A stretch of DNA of 64,000 bases from Nostoc sp. RI_552 (GCA_016124525.1 WGNO01000009.1:1-64000), one strand, 5' to 3'. Numbered from the stretch's first letter, positions 26,610 to 36,327 are shown. The notes: generated from the sequence alone by a model not told the origin. Made by a program: numbers and translations.

Positions 26610-26865
26610 CTTTTGATTGTTGAAATTTTTGCCAAATGTCAATAAATGAGGCTTGATATCTTCTTTTTCTCGAAGCTTCTGCAAAATTGCCAAACACTGA
26701 ACGAGAAGAACCACGCATTTTCTCACTGAGAGAATATCTTTCTTACCCAGGAAACTGTTTTGATAATTAAAAAATTGTCATCGCGGCATTAAACGCTTTT
26801 TGATGTATCACTAAATCTTCATCTTCATAGGTTTTAATTTTTCTTGCTTTTTGTTCCTTGTCCAC
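26610..26865 (-). pseudogene. Degraded four-helix-bundle protein (23S rRNA intervening-sequence protein family)
   Basis: Reading leftward from a possible GTG at 26865, one frame gives KIKTYEDEDLVIHQKAFNAA then MTIF-stop. Another frame continues with ERYSLSEKMRGSSRSVFGNF and AEASRKRRYQASFI. These match the order and spacing of the four-helix-bundle family (K-T-Y-E-D-L..Q-K-A-F, Y-S-L-T-D-Q-I-R-R-S-S-R-S-V, N-I-A-E-A-x-R-K-R). Frameshifts, a stop and loss of the C-terminus show that it is dead. Confidence 0.7.
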
Positions 26866-26952
26866 TTTCCTTACTTGTCTACCAAGTCTAGCCCTATTAT
26901 CAATGTCTTTGTAAAAAACCTACCCCTGTGAGGGGTGAGGCTGGGGGTGTTT

Positions 26953-27843
26953 CTATTCGTGATGGCGGTGAAATCTAATTCCGACAAAGATATCGTAAAC
27001 AAATTCAAAAAAGTCTTTTTTCTCCAGTAGTCCAGATGTCTGAGGACTACCCTTTTCATCCAATAACGGCTTCATTACATAATAAGCAGGTTGGTAATTA
27101 TACCAGGGAATTGAAGGCCACAAGTGATGTATGAGGTGGTAATTTTGTCCTAAAATCAGGATATTAAGCAGTTTACCAGGATAAACCCGGGCATTTTTCC
27201 ATCGATTCCGTTCTACAAAGGGACGATGTGGTAAATAATCAAAAAACAATCCCAATGCTATCCCCACCAAAAACGCTGGGATAAACCAAAAATTGAGAAT
27301 GTAGCCTAAAAAATGATACTGAATGGAAATATAAAAAATCGTTACAACAATTAAGCGGCTGATGAACCACTCTAGTAGTTCATAATTCCGCCACAGTCGT
27401 CGCTGAAAGAAAAATACCTCATGGTATAAAAAACGCACAGCTATCAACCACAAAGGACCTCCTGTGGACACGTAATGGTCTGGGTCGTTTTTGGGGTCAT
27501 TCACATGGGCGTGATGCTGTAAATGGACTCGTGTAAATACTGGAAAAGCAAAAGCTAGTATCAGTGCGCTACCATGGCCTAATATGGCATTAATCACTCG
27601 GTTGCGATGGGCAGATTGGTGACAAGCATCGTGAATTACCGTGCCAGCACAATGTAAAGCAATGGTATTAACACCAAAGCATAACCAGTGTGGCCATTGC
27701 CATACCCAGTAACCAAAGTTAGATAACACCAACATTGTTACCGTAGCTAAAAACAGCAACAGTGTAGGATTAAAATCACCAGGAGGCGCTAAAAATTCTT
27801 TAGGTGGGATTTTCAGTGACTTCTGTGCCTCCAATGCGAGCAT
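26953..27843 (-). CDS. crtR: Beta-carotene hydroxylase CrtR
   Basis: 296 residues, a membrane di-iron enzyme of the fatty-acid desaturase superfamily with four or so membrane spans. The histidine boxes are HDACHQSAH (71-79), HLQHH (107-111) and HLIHH (236-240), plus HVNDPKNDPDHY after the second box. It adds hydroxyl groups to beta-carotene rings to make zeaxanthin, and in some cyanobacteria acts on myxoxanthophyll precursors. Size and boxes match cyanobacterial CrtR rather than acyl-lipid desaturases. Convergent with aroH; its upstream region is shared with pyk, which runs the other way. Confidence 0.9.
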   Translation of the reverse strand: MLALEAQKSLKIPPKEFLAPPGDFNPTLLLFLATVTMLVLSNFGYWVWQWPHWLCFGVNTIALHCAGTVIHDACHQSAHRNRVINAILGHGSALILAFAFPVFTRVHLQHHAHVNDPKNDPDHYVSTGGPLWLIAVRFLYHEVFFFQRRLWRNYELLEWFISRLIVVTIFYISIQYHFLGYILNFWFIPAFLVGIALGLFFDYLPHRPFVERNRWKNARVYPGKLLNILILGQNYHLIHHLWPSIPWYNYQPAYYVMKPLLDEKGSPQTSGLLEKKDFFEFVYDIFVGIRFHRHHE

Positions 27844-28275
27844 TCTTAACTCCTTCTTTGATTAAACATTACGAATATACGATAAATATGAGTGGATTAT
27901 AAAGTTTTGTAAGCTTTTGTTTAGAAATATTTAACCTTATCTTTGTTGAAGAGCAGATGAATGGCGCTATGATTCCAGACGAGAGATAAATTTTTGCCGA
28001 CTCAGATAAGATGTGCTAGGCAACCACCAAAGGGTTGATAAAAAAATCTCTCTTGCGGAGGAAGTAACCAAGTTTGGTGTACGATATCTACTCTATCTCA
28101 CAACTCTTGGGAAATATTAAGACAAGAAAAATTAATAATTTCTGCTTTGAGTTACCCTCACACCCCCATTGATACCGCGAGTCTCTGGTTATGGATATAG
28201 CAGTGACTGAAAACGAAACGCCCCTTAACTTATTATGAATCTCTAGATAGAGATAGCCCCCTAAAATCAGCCCCT
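27844..28275. other. Intergenic region between divergent crtR and pyk
   Basis: 432 bases. It contains promoters for both genes and a possible structured leader at 27975-28110. Past that I see nothing recognisable. Confidence 0.5.
27975..28110 (+). ncRNA. Candidate structured RNA leader, possibly ydaO/c-di-AMP-like
   Basis: GAGAGAT (27981-27987) can pair with ATCTCTC (28046-28052), enclosing GCCGACTC and an AACC/GGTT mini-hairpin. It is followed by GCGGAGGAAGTAACCAAG and then TTTGGTGTA. The order of a closed stem, a purine-rich GCGGAGGA box, an ACCAA arm and a TTTGGTG arm loosely recalls the ydaO-type c-di-AMP riboswitch. The match is by eye and incomplete. The pyk start is 166 bases downstream. 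Confidence 0.3.
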
Positions 28276-30048
28276 ATGCAATTAAGAGACTCTCTACGCC
28301 GGACAAAAATTGTTGCTACAATTGGGCCTGCCACTAGCAGCCCAGAAATGCTGAAGGCTATTATTGAAGCCGGTGCAACGACACTGCGCCTCAACTTCTC
28401 CCACGGTACTCATGCCGACCATCAGCGTAGTATTCGCTTAATTCGGCAAACTGCCTTTGAATTAAACCAGCCCGTGGCAATTCTACAAGACTTACAAGGG
28501 CCAAAAATTCGCTTAGGTAAGTTTGAGAATGGGTCGATAATTTTAGCAAAAGGCCATCGCTTCACCTTGACAAATCGCCCAATTATCGGCACACAAGAAA
28601 TTAGCTGTGTCACTTACGAACATTTGTCCACGGAAGTACCAGTGGGTGCCAAAATTCTCCTCGACGATGGGCGAGTAGAAATGCGAGTTGAGGATATTAA
28701 CCGTGATCACGGGGATTTACATTGTCGCGTCACCGTGGCAGGTAAATTGTCTAACAACAAAGGTGTCAATTTTCCCGGTGTTTACCTGTCGATTAAGGCT
28801 ATGACCGACAAAGATCGTGAAGATCTGATGTTTGGTCTGGATCAAGGTGTAGACTGGGTAGCACTTTCTTTTGTCCGCAACCCCCAGGACATGATTGAAA
28901 TTAAAGAGCTAATTTCTAGCACAGGCAAGCAGGTTCCAGTAATTGCCAAAATTGAAAAACATGAAGCTATTGAACAAATGGAAGAAGTTCTGGCTTTATG
29001 TGACGGGGTGATGGTTGCCAGAGGTGACTTAGGTGTGGAACTACCTGCAGAAGATGTCCCTGTACTGCAAAAGCGGCTCATTGCTACAGCTAATCGCTTA
29101 GGAATTCCCATTATCACAGCTACTCAAATGTTGGATAGCATGGTGAATAACCCCCGTCCCACTCGTGCGGAAGTATCAGATGTCGCTAATGCGATTTTAG
29201 ATGGCACTGATGCTGTGATGCTATCCAATGAAACTGCTGTGGGTAATTATCCAGTGGAAGCAGTGGCAACAATGGCACGAATTGCTGAACGTATTGAACA
29301 GGAAAAAGTCCTGCATTCAGTGACCCGTCCAGAAGAGCGGGATAATCGGCGCTCTATTCCCAATGCTATTAGTCAGGCCGTGGGACAAATTGCAGAACAG
29401 TTGGGAGCTGCGGCAATTATGACCCTTACACAAACAGGGGCTACAGCGCGTAATGTCTCTAAATTCCGTCCCCGTACACCTATTTTGGCTGTGACACCCC
29501 ATGTCAACGTGGCGCGACAGCTACAAATGGTTTGGGGAGTTAAACCTCTGTTGGTGCTGGGGCTACCTTCCACTGGGCAGACGTTTCAAGCTGCTATCAA
29601 TGTTGCTCAAGAGCATAAGTACGTGTTTGAGGGTGATTTAGTCGTCATGACTGCTGGTACACTGCAAGGAGTGTCTGGGTCAACGGATTTGTTGAAAGTT
29701 GAAGTGGTAACAGCCGTTCTCGGTCAAGGCATTGGTTTGGGACAAGGTTCGGTGAGTGGTCGTGCTAGGGTGGCTCACACTGGCATGGAAGTGACTAATT
29801 TTAATCCGGGAGACATTTTGGTTGCACCCCGCACCGATGCCGATTTTGTGGATGCAATTCGTAAAGCGGCTGGGATTATCACGGAAGATGATAGTCTTAC
29901 CAGTCATGCTGCAGTGATTGCTTTGCGTCTGGGTGTACCCGTAATTGTGGGTGTGAAGACAGCAACAAAAGTTATTAATGATGGAGCAATTCTGACTTTG
30001 GATCTGCAACGGGGTTTAGTTTATTCTGGGGCGGTGGGAACTCCTTGA
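28276..30048 (+). CDS. pyk: Pyruvate kinase with C-terminal PEP-utiliser-like domain
   Basis: 590 residues. The catalytic part (about 1-475) starts RRTKIVATIGPATSSPEML, contains the active-site region VPVIAKIEKHEAIEQMEEVL and the MVARGDLGVELP signature, and a C-terminal allosteric domain. An additional domain of about 100 residues carries GIITEDDSLTSHAAVIALRL, the swivelling PEP-utilising histidine motif (S-H-A-A). Such extended forms are normal in cyanobacteria and Bacillus. It makes pyruvate and ATP from PEP and ADP in lower glycolysis. A GC-rich hairpin follows six bases after the stop. Confidence 0.95.
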   Translation: MQLRDSLRRTKIVATIGPATSSPEMLKAIIEAGATTLRLNFSHGTHADHQRSIRLIRQTAFELNQPVAILQDLQGPKIRLGKFENGSIILAKGHRFTLTNRPIIGTQEISCVTYEHLSTEVPVGAKILLDDGRVEMRVEDINRDHGDLHCRVTVAGKLSNNKGVNFPGVYLSIKAMTDKDREDLMFGLDQGVDWVALSFVRNPQDMIEIKELISSTGKQVPVIAKIEKHEAIEQMEEVLALCDGVMVARGDLGVELPAEDVPVLQKRLIATANRLGIPIITATQMLDSMVNNPRPTRAEVSDVANAILDGTDAVMLSNETAVGNYPVEAVATMARIAERIEQEKVLHSVTRPEERDNRRSIPNAISQAVGQIAEQLGAAAIMTLTQTGATARNVSKFRPRTPILAVTPHVNVARQLQMVWGVKPLLVLGLPSTGQTFQAAINVAQEHKYVFEGDLVVMTAGTLQGVSGSTDLLKVEVVTAVLGQGIGLGQGSVSGRARVAHTGMEVTNFNPGDILVAPRTDADFVDAIRKAAGIITEDDSLTSHAAVIALRLGVPVIVGVKTATKVINDGAILTLDLQRGLVYSGAVGTP

Positions 30049-30051
30049 CCT

Positions 30052-30125
30052 CTCCCCTCGCCTAAAGGCGAGGGGATTCTAAACTGTTGCTACTGGGAGG
30101 GCTAAAGTCGCTCCCCTCGGCTTTC
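30052..30125. repeat. Dispersed GC-rich hairpin repeat (IS200/IS605-end-like)
   Basis: The 17 bases 30067-30083 are repeated exactly in reverse orientation at 15852-15868. The wider block, AGGGGATTCTAAACTGTTGCTAC and on, is repeated with changes at about 47548-47570 upstream of the TIGR03792-like gene. Hairpins followed by such strings are typical of the ends of TnpB-type elements in cyanobacteria, an assignment from memory. No transposase is attached to any copy here. Confidence 0.5.
30054..30075. terminator. GC-rich hairpin downstream of pyk
   Basis: CCCCTCGCC and GGCGAGGGG form a perfect 9-bp stem with a TAAA loop, six bases after the pyk stop. There is no T tract, so it may terminate weakly. 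The hairpin is part of a dispersed repeat also seen at 15852-15868 and, diverged, at about 47526-47590. Confidence 0.6.
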
Positions 30126-30254
30126 TAGTTCTGGTTTGCCAGGTGTGAAATCTAGTAGGTACGGTCAATAATGCCCTACAGATTTTGACAAAGTACACAC
30201 GAATTTATTCTTTGTTCCCTGTTCCCTAGTCAATTACCATTTGGAGCCTCACAT

Positions 30255-31352
30255 TCAAAGATACTGTGATAAAACTTCTGCGGTGGCAAGTCCAGTTTTT
30301 TCCCAACTGAATTGATTGGCTCGATTTAGACCTTGACTGGAAAGGTGCGATCGCAATTTCATATCATCCCCTATCATCTGCATTGCTTCGGTAATTTCTG
30401 CTACGTTGTAAGGATTAATCAAAATCGCAGCATCACCAGCAACTTCTGGGAGAGAAGAAAGCTCAGAAGTAATAACTGGAGTTCCACAAGCCATGGCTTC
30501 CAGGACGGGGAAACCAAAACCTTCCCACAAACTGGGAAAAACTAAAGCAATGGCATCATTGATAATTTTTGGTAATTCTTGATCAGATACGTAGTCGAGG
30601 AATTTTACTTGCTCGGTAATTGCCAATTCTGCAACCTGTGTTTGTAAAAGTGGAGTGTAACGCTGATCAATGGGGCCTGCTAACCACAGTTCATATTCAC
30701 CTTTATTTGCTAGTGGAGCAAAAGCCGCAATCAGCCGATGTAAATTCTTATAAGGATCATGCCGCCCAATGTAGAGAAAATACCGTTGACCATCTCCCGA
30801 TGTTTCCTTCAGAGGGCGAAAATGGAGGCCATCGTAAGCTAGGGGAATGGGGGTAATTTTACTGGCAGGAATTTGGTAAAAGTCTATCATGTCCTGGGCT
30901 GTGGTTTGGGAATTGCAGATAATGTGTTGCGACTGTTGAAGAACTTGGGGAGTATAGTAACGATGGTATGGTGTTAACGGCGAGAAAGGTTTAGGGAAGC
31001 GCAACGGTATTAGGTCGTGAGACATCACTACAAAACGACAGTTAGTATTCAGGGGTGCTTCTGGTAAAGGAGAAAATAACAACCGGGATTTGAGGTTTTT
31101 ATAAATTTGTGGTAGTTCAAACTGTGTCCACAATAAGCGCTGCAAATGACCTTTTGTACCTTGAGCGGGGGTCAGATTATTTGGGACTGAATAGCAATTA
31201 AATTCAGAATATGTTTGCGCTGTTAATAAAGTGGGTTCCAAAGATTTTAAATAAGGAAAAATATTTTGAGCATATTTACTGATACCTGTTGGCTTAGATA
31301 AGAGAATGGATAAATTTATAATTAATTGATGGTTTAATGCGTTTTTGAGCAT
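30255..31352 (-). CDS. GT4-family glycosyltransferase
   Basis: 365 residues, GT-B fold. The N-terminal half has the KPTGISKYAQNIFPYL acceptor loop. The C-terminal half has IGRHDPYKNLHRLIAAF, then VFPSLWEGFGFPVLEAMACG, the E-x7-E donor-binding motif of mannosyl/glucosyl-type GT4 enzymes, and TSELSSLPEVAGDAAIL. It follows gmd by 99 bases on the same strand, so GDP-mannose or a GDP-deoxyhexose is a plausible donor, but this is inference. It is the outermost gene of the leftward arm of the glycan locus. Confidence 0.88.
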   Translation of the reverse strand: MLKNALNHQLIINLSILLSKPTGISKYAQNIFPYLKSLEPTLLTAQTYSEFNCYSVPNNLTPAQGTKGHLQRLLWTQFELPQIYKNLKSRLLFSPLPEAPLNTNCRFVVMSHDLIPLRFPKPFSPLTPYHRYYTPQVLQQSQHIICNSQTTAQDMIDFYQIPASKITPIPLAYDGLHFRPLKETSGDGQRYFLYIGRHDPYKNLHRLIAAFAPLANKGEYELWLAGPIDQRYTPLLQTQVAELAITEQVKFLDYVSDQELPKIINDAIALVFPSLWEGFGFPVLEAMACGTPVITSELSSLPEVAGDAAILINPYNVAEITEAMQMIGDDMKLRSHLSSQGLNRANQFSWEKTGLATAEVLSQYL

Positions 31353-31451
31353 TTTTGATGAAAAAAATCTTTGTTGAGCAGTATAAAACCCACTCCAGAT
31401 AGTTTTTATGTTCTGGAAGTGGTTTAACTACAAACTTTAACACCAAAATCT

Positions 31452-32426
31452 TTAAGCTGGGCGGCTGCTCAATTCTTTGAGGTCATAATCAACCATTAAC
31501 TCAACCATTTCCTCAAAAGAGTGTTGAGGTTGCCAACCTAATTCAGTGCTAATTTTATCAATAGAACCAACTAACTGCACTGGTTCATCGGGACGGTAAA
31601 ATGCCGGGTCAACTGAAACATAATCTTGCCAGTTGAGACCGACACAGTTGAAGGCACACTCAACGAGTTCTCTGACTGAGTGAGTTACGCCACTGGCAAT
31701 AATATAATCCTCAGGCTGCTCTTGTTGTAACATCAACCACATGGCATAAACAGCATCTTTGGCGTAGCACCAATCACGACGAGCATTTAAATTACCTAAT
31801 TTTAATTCATTTGCCAAACCGAGTTTAATTTGGGCTGCTGTGTGGGTAATTTTACGAAATACAAATTCTGTACCACGCCGGGGGGACTCGTGAGTGTAGG
31901 TGATACCACAGCAGGCGTAGAGATTGTATTTTTGCCGATAGTTAACAGTCATCCAGTGGGCATAAGCTTTAGCCACACCGTAGGGGTTACGGGGACGGAA
32001 AGCGGTGCGTTCAGTTTGAGGTGATTCGTCTGGTTGACCAAAAACTTCACTACTAGATGCTTGGTAAAATTTGGCGTTTGGTTTGCAGCGACGGATGGAT
32101 TCTAAAAGACGGGAGACACCAAGGGCTGTGTATTCCGCTGTGAGAGAGGGTTGAGTCCAAGAAAGAGGGACATAGCTTTGAGAGGCGAGGTTATAAATTT
32201 CATCTGGTTGAGAGTTTGCAATTACGTCCATTAAGGAACATTGATCTAAGAGGTCACCAGGTACTATTTGAATGTTGCCTGACAGGTGGCTAATACGCTC
32301 TAAGTTGCTGGTACTTGAACGGCGGACGAGACCAAATACTTGGTAACCTTTTGTTAAGAGAAGTTCGGCAAGATAGGAGCCATCTTGTCCAGTTAAGCCG
32401 GTGATTAGGGCTTTTTTAATTGTCAT
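31452..32426 (-). CDS. gmd: GDP-mannose 4,6-dehydratase
   Basis: 324 residues, extended short-chain dehydrogenase. The NADP-binding loop is TGLTGQDGSYLAELLL. The family motifs NLASQSYVPLSW, ASSSEVFGQPDESPQTE and the Y-x-x-x-K in NPYGVAKAYAHWM are all there, as is the THESPRRGTEFVFRKIT segment of Gmd. It converts GDP-mannose to GDP-4-keto-6-deoxymannose, precursor of GDP-fucose, GDP-rhamnose and GDP-perosamine. No fucose synthase (Fcl) lies in the window. It sits between gloB and a GT4 gene, all leftward. Confidence 0.92.
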   Translation of the reverse strand: MTIKKALITGLTGQDGSYLAELLLTKGYQVFGLVRRSSTSNLERISHLSGNIQIVPGDLLDQCSLMDVIANSQPDEIYNLASQSYVPLSWTQPSLTAEYTALGVSRLLESIRRCKPNAKFYQASSSEVFGQPDESPQTERTAFRPRNPYGVAKAYAHWMTVNYRQKYNLYACCGITYTHESPRRGTEFVFRKITHTAAQIKLGLANELKLGNLNARRDWCYAKDAVYAMWLMLQQEQPEDYIIASGVTHSVRELVECAFNCVGLNWQDYVSVDPAFYRPDEPVQLVGSIDKISTELGWQPQHSFEEMVELMVDYDLKELSSRPA

Positions 32427-32583
32427 TTAATGTTTTGGAAGTATGAGTTGTGATGTAGGTAAGTAACTGTGGTACTGATTCACATCTTTAGTTCCAAGAA
32501 TCATATTCCCACACCATGAGGGCTAATATAAAAGTTCGGTACAGGAGAATGTTTAGTTACACATCAGTTAATTAACTAATTAA

Positions 32584-33357
32584 CTAAAATTTATCTTTCA
32601 TTCCTCGTAAACGAGCAAAAGTTTGTACCGGATCACTACTTTTGGTAGCTAACTGTAATGATGGTTGTTCCCAACGTAAAAAGGGATTGGTGAGCTTTTC
32701 CACTCCTAATGATGAAGGAACAGTGGCTTCTTGACGACTGCGGTAGTTTTTCACTTCGTGGTAACGCCTTTGTAATTCAGTATTCTCACTATCCACAGTC
32801 AGGGCAAATTGCAAATTCTTTAAGGTGTATTCGTGGGCGCACCAAACACGAGTATTATCCGGGAGAGAGCGTAGTTTATTCAAGGATTCCACCATTTGTG
32901 CCGGTGTTCCTTCAAATAAACGACCGCAACCACCAGCAAACAAAGTATCACCACAGAATAACTCTCCCGGTTCACCAGATGTTACCGGCGGAAAGTAGTA
33001 AGCGATATGAGCGCGGGTGTGTCCAGGAACAAATAAAACTGCGGCGGTGCGATGGCCAAACTCAACGCGATCACTTTGTTGTAGAAATACCTGTTGTTCG
33101 GGAATTCTCCCTTGATCCTCGGCTCCGCCATACACTGTCAGGTTAGGGAAATGTTTGATTAACTGTTTGTTTCCACCTACATGGTCATGATGGTGGTGAG
33201 TGTTGAAAATCGCCACTAACTCGGCTTTAATTTCTGCAAGCTGTGTTAATACTGGTTCAGCCTCTGCCGGATCGACAACAGCAGCAATATTTTGCTGATG
33301 ATCGTGCAGTAAGAATATGTAGTTGTCTGAGAGCGCCTGAAGACGGATTACCTGCAT
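32584..33357 (-). CDS. gloB: Hydroxyacylglutathione hydrolase (glyoxalase II)
   Basis: 257 residues, metallo-beta-lactamase fold. The metal motif is in [16 protein letters not shown]. Later ligands are in [34 protein letters not shown] and [14 protein letters not shown]. The C-terminal HAGH region ends with [16 protein letters not shown]. It hydrolyses S-lactoylglutathione to lactate and glutathione, finishing methylglyoxal detoxification. Length is standard. Its place beside gmd looks incidental. Confidence 0.94.
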   Translation of the reverse strand: MQVIRLQALSDNYIFLLHDHQQNIAAVVDPAEAEPVLTQLAEIKAELVAIFNTHHHHDHVGGNKQLIKHFPNLTVYGGAEDQGRIPEQQVFLQQSDRVEFGHRTAAVLFVPGHTRAHIAYYFPPVTSGEPGELFCGDTLFAGGCGRLFEGTPAQMVESLNKLRSLPDNTRVWCAHEYTLKNLQFALTVDSENTELQRRYHEVKNYRSRQEATVPSSLGVEKLTNPFLRWEQPSLQLATKSSDPVQTFARLRGMKDKF

Positions 33358-33678
33358 AAGCTTTGTTTCTCTGACTCAGTAGATGTTTTGCCTATTAATT
33401 CAGTATTAACTGTTTGCATGACTATTGACTGATCACAGGCTACTACATTTACAATGCTCACACATTATTAATTTTTCATAGTAGGGTAAAGTTGCTGCTT
33501 CAATAATTCAATTTCTTGAAAATATACTTGGGGATATATAAGTGTAATTTTAGTGACATTTAACAGAAATAAAAGCAAGATTAAACTAAATCTTGTTAAA
33601 CATTGACCCCATATTCAAGCCGTAAAATGTACTATGAATTCAACTATTCTCGGAATGCCTATATTTATGAACTCATAA
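33358..33678. other. Divergent promoter region, gloB/gmd arm versus rightward glycan arm
   Basis: 321 bases, AT-rich. Transcription must start here in both directions. I found no convincing operator or repeat. Confidence 0.45.
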
Positions 33679-35043
33679 ATGAAATCAATCCACACAAGCT
33701 CTTGGTATTTTCCCGAAACATCAGGCGGTGTTGAAGTATACATAGATTCCCTGGTACAAGGCTTACAAACACATGGAGTCGGAGCCATAGTTGCAGCCTG
33801 CCGGCATAGCATTGAGGAAGAAACTTACAAACATAACAACGTCCCAGTGTATCGCTATCCAGTTTTTGCCAACCAGCGGAAGATACAGGTGCATAAACAA
33901 TTACCCCACGGAGGATTTGAGTCTTTTGCCAATTGGCTAAAAAATAATCGAGCAGATGTCTATCATCAGCATTCCTGGCGATTTGACTGTGGTTTACCTC
34001 ATCTCGCTATGGCAAAGAAATTAGCTATGGCAACTGTGGTAACTGTCCATATGCCGGAACCTCTGTGTCTGCGGGGTACAATGATGCGGTATGGTCAGCA
34101 AATTTGTAATGGATTAATTGATCCAACGGATTGTAGTTATTGTTTAGGTGTTCCAAAGAGAGTACCGTCTTGGGCGATGGCCACATTAAGGCTAATTCCC
34201 ATGAATTTAGGTATGGCCGCTGAAACCAAAGTACGTAATTACAAGAGTATTAGACTCCGCCTACTGGGTAAAACTTTCAGTATACCTAGGCAAGTATCTG
34301 AACATGGTACCCAGCTGATGCAACTAGTAAAACTAGCTGATCGCATTGTCGTACCGAGTCAGTGGCAATATGATGCTTTTCGTTTAAACAAAGTTCCGGA
34401 AAACAAACTCACTCTTTGCCGTCAGGGTGTTGCTCAGACTTTTCCACGGCAAACAGTACCAAGAAAACCAAAAAACGCTACTTTAAAAATCGGTTTTTTA
34501 GGGCGCTGGCAAGAAACCAAGGGAGTACAAGTTCTAGCCGAAGCTGTACATCGTCTACCTGCTGACGTGGCTGTTGAATTAATCATTCATGCCACCCATC
34601 CCCAAAAATATGGTGTAGCCAATCGAGAAAAAGTTTTAGCAATTGCTGCTCATGATAACCGGATTCACATTGCGGAACCGCTTTCACGCCAAGAAGTCCA
34701 AGGGGCACTGGCAGGTTTTGATCTACTGGCAGTGCCATCGCAATGGCTGGAAACAGGCCCTCTTGTTGTTTTAGAAGCACAAGCCGTTGGCATTCCTGTA
34801 CTGGGTTCCAACTTGGGAGGAATTGCCGAGTTAGTTCAGCATGGGGTTAATGGTTGGTTAGTGCCACCTCAAGATATACAAGCATGGAGTAGTAGCATCG
34901 CTCATTTTGTCCAAAACCGCGATTTAATTGCCAGATTACGTCAAGGTATTCAGCCTGTGCGGACAATGGATAATGTGGCCTCAGAAATGGTACAGATTTA
35001 TAGAGAAATAACCAATAATTACCCAAAATACTCTGCGGATTAA
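33679..35043 (+). CDS. GT4-family glycosyltransferase
   Basis: 454 residues, longer than typical GT4 enzymes because of an insert at about 130-215 with several cysteines (CNGLIDPTDCSYCLGVPKRV). The N-terminus SSWYFPETSGGVEVYIDSLV and the C-terminal FLGRWQETKGVQVLAEAV and VPSQWLETGPLVVLEAQAVG are typical GT4 motifs (E-x7-E variant). The Cys-rich insert is seen in a subset of GT4 enzymes and might bind metal. It is the first gene of the rightward arm and likely adds a sugar to a lipid-linked chain in the cytoplasm. Confidence 0.87.
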   Translation: MKSIHTSSWYFPETSGGVEVYIDSLVQGLQTHGVGAIVAACRHSIEEETYKHNNVPVYRYPVFANQRKIQVHKQLPHGGFESFANWLKNNRADVYHQHSWRFDCGLPHLAMAKKLAMATVVTVHMPEPLCLRGTMMRYGQQICNGLIDPTDCSYCLGVPKRVPSWAMATLRLIPMNLGMAAETKVRNYKSIRLRLLGKTFSIPRQVSEHGTQLMQLVKLADRIVVPSQWQYDAFRLNKVPENKLTLCRQGVAQTFPRQTVPRKPKNATLKIGFLGRWQETKGVQVLAEAVHRLPADVAVELIIHATHPQKYGVANREKVLAIAAHDNRIHIAEPLSRQEVQGALAGFDLLAVPSQWLETGPLVVLEAQAVGIPVLGSNLGGIAELVQHGVNGWLVPPQDIQAWSSSIAHFVQNRDLIARLRQGIQPVRTMDNVASEMVQIYREITNNYPKYSAD

Positions 35044-35063
35044 TTAACAGTTAATTATTATGT

Positions 35064-36242
35064 ATGAATCGACAAAAAGACAAGTTAAAAATTTCCATAC
35101 TTACACCTAATTTCTCCAAAGGTGGGGTGGATAGAGCATATTTGCTAAGTCAGGTATGTAAGAAATTGAATTATGAAGTAGAAGTTTTGGGATTTTTATT
35201 TGGAGAAAACATTTATCCTCATCCACCATCATACATACCAATTTATTACTTACCCGGTTCCAATTATCCACAGTTATTTGCTTCCGTCAAGCAGCTGTTG
35301 CTAAAAATTGATGGTGATATTATCTGGGCGGTGAAACCAAAACCTACAAGCTATGGTGTCGCTTTAATTAAGAAGATTTTCCATGGCAAACCTGTAATTG
35401 TAGATATTGATGATTGGGAGTTAAGTTGGCACGGGGGTGATGAGTGGAGCTATCGTCCCACGTTCAAGCGGTTAGTTAGAGACGTTTTCAAAAAAGAAGG
35501 GGCTTTAAGAAATCCAGACCATCCATTGTATTTAAAGTGGATGGAGTCATTGATAAAGCAAGCTAACGCTGTCACAGCAGACACTAAATTCTTGCTCAAT
35601 CGTTTTGGTGGCACTTATATTCCCAATGGCAAAGATACTAGCCTTTTTGATCCGCAAAAGTTTGATGCCCAAGTAAGTCGAGAACGTTATGGCCTAGCAG
35701 AATATCGTGTCCTCATGTTCCCAGGAGCGCCTCGACCACATAAAGGATTAGAAGATGTTTTAATGGCACTTGATCAGTTAAATGAACTAAATTTCAGATT
35801 AGTAATTGTAGGTGGTAATCCCTATGATGATTATGACGAAAAACTCATAGCCCGCTGGGGACGTTGGATTATTAAGCTACCCCCAGTACCAATAGAAAAA
35901 ATGCCAGAAATCGTTGCTGCTGCTCATGTAGTTATCGTTCCTCAAAGGGATACACCTGTAGCTAGAGCACAGTTTCCCATCAAATTAACAGATGGAATGG
36001 CAATGGCAAAGCCAGTGTTAGCAACACGAGTGGGAGATATTCCCGAAATATTAGATGAAACTGGTTATTTAGTTGACCCAAGTTCCCCTGAACAAATTGC
36101 TGAGAAAATTCAATGGATATTCGAGCATTTAGATGAAGCCAAAGAAAAAGGCAAAATGTCCAGGGCTAGGTGTGTCAAACATTATAGTATTAATACCATG
36201 GCGTCGACATTATCTGAAATATGTTCCCAATTAGTAACATAG
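35064..36242 (+). CDS. GT4-like glycosyltransferase
   Basis: 392 residues. N-terminal SILTPNFSKGGVDRAYLLSQ is the acceptor-side loop. C-terminal MFPGAPRPHKGLEDVLMALD, VIVPQRDTPVARAQFPIKLT and DGMAMAKPVLATRVGDIPEI form a divergent donor site with K-L-x-D/E in place of a plain E-x7-E. It starts 20 bases after the preceding glycosyltransferase and is clearly in the same operon. Specificity unknown. Confidence 0.85.
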   Translation: MNRQKDKLKISILTPNFSKGGVDRAYLLSQVCKKLNYEVEVLGFLFGENIYPHPPSYIPIYYLPGSNYPQLFASVKQLLLKIDGDIIWAVKPKPTSYGVALIKKIFHGKPVIVDIDDWELSWHGGDEWSYRPTFKRLVRDVFKKEGALRNPDHPLYLKWMESLIKQANAVTADTKFLLNRFGGTYIPNGKDTSLFDPQKFDAQVSRERYGLAEYRVLMFPGAPRPHKGLEDVLMALDQLNELNFRLVIVGGNPYDDYDEKLIARWGRWIIKLPPVPIEKMPEIVAAAHVVIVPQRDTPVARAQFPIKLTDGMAMAKPVLATRVGDIPEILDETGYLVDPSSPEQIAEKIQWIFEHLDEAKEKGKMSRARCVKHYSINTMASTLSEICSQLVT

Positions 36243-36327
36243 TATTTTTACAGTTTTGATAAATACTATCAACTGAATATATTCCAGAGGATATTTTAAA
36301 TTTAAAACTTTCATTTTGAAATTACCT

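Larger units (their letters stand above)
26480..26952. other. Intergenic region with repeat copy B and a dead gene
   Basis: About 473 bases between aroH and crtR, which converge. It holds repeat copy B (26555-26605), the four-helix-bundle pseudogene (26610-26865) and, near 26920-26950, a G-rich string (GAGGGGTGAGGCTGGGGGTG). A related string at about 61478-61505 (GGGGGGAGGCTTGGGGGTGG) shows that this is a common intergenic motif. Confidence 0.5.

Noticed and set aside
29317-30009. Antisense open frames within pyk
   Set aside because: Several minus-strand frames exist but are shadows of a conserved coding sequence on the plus strand.
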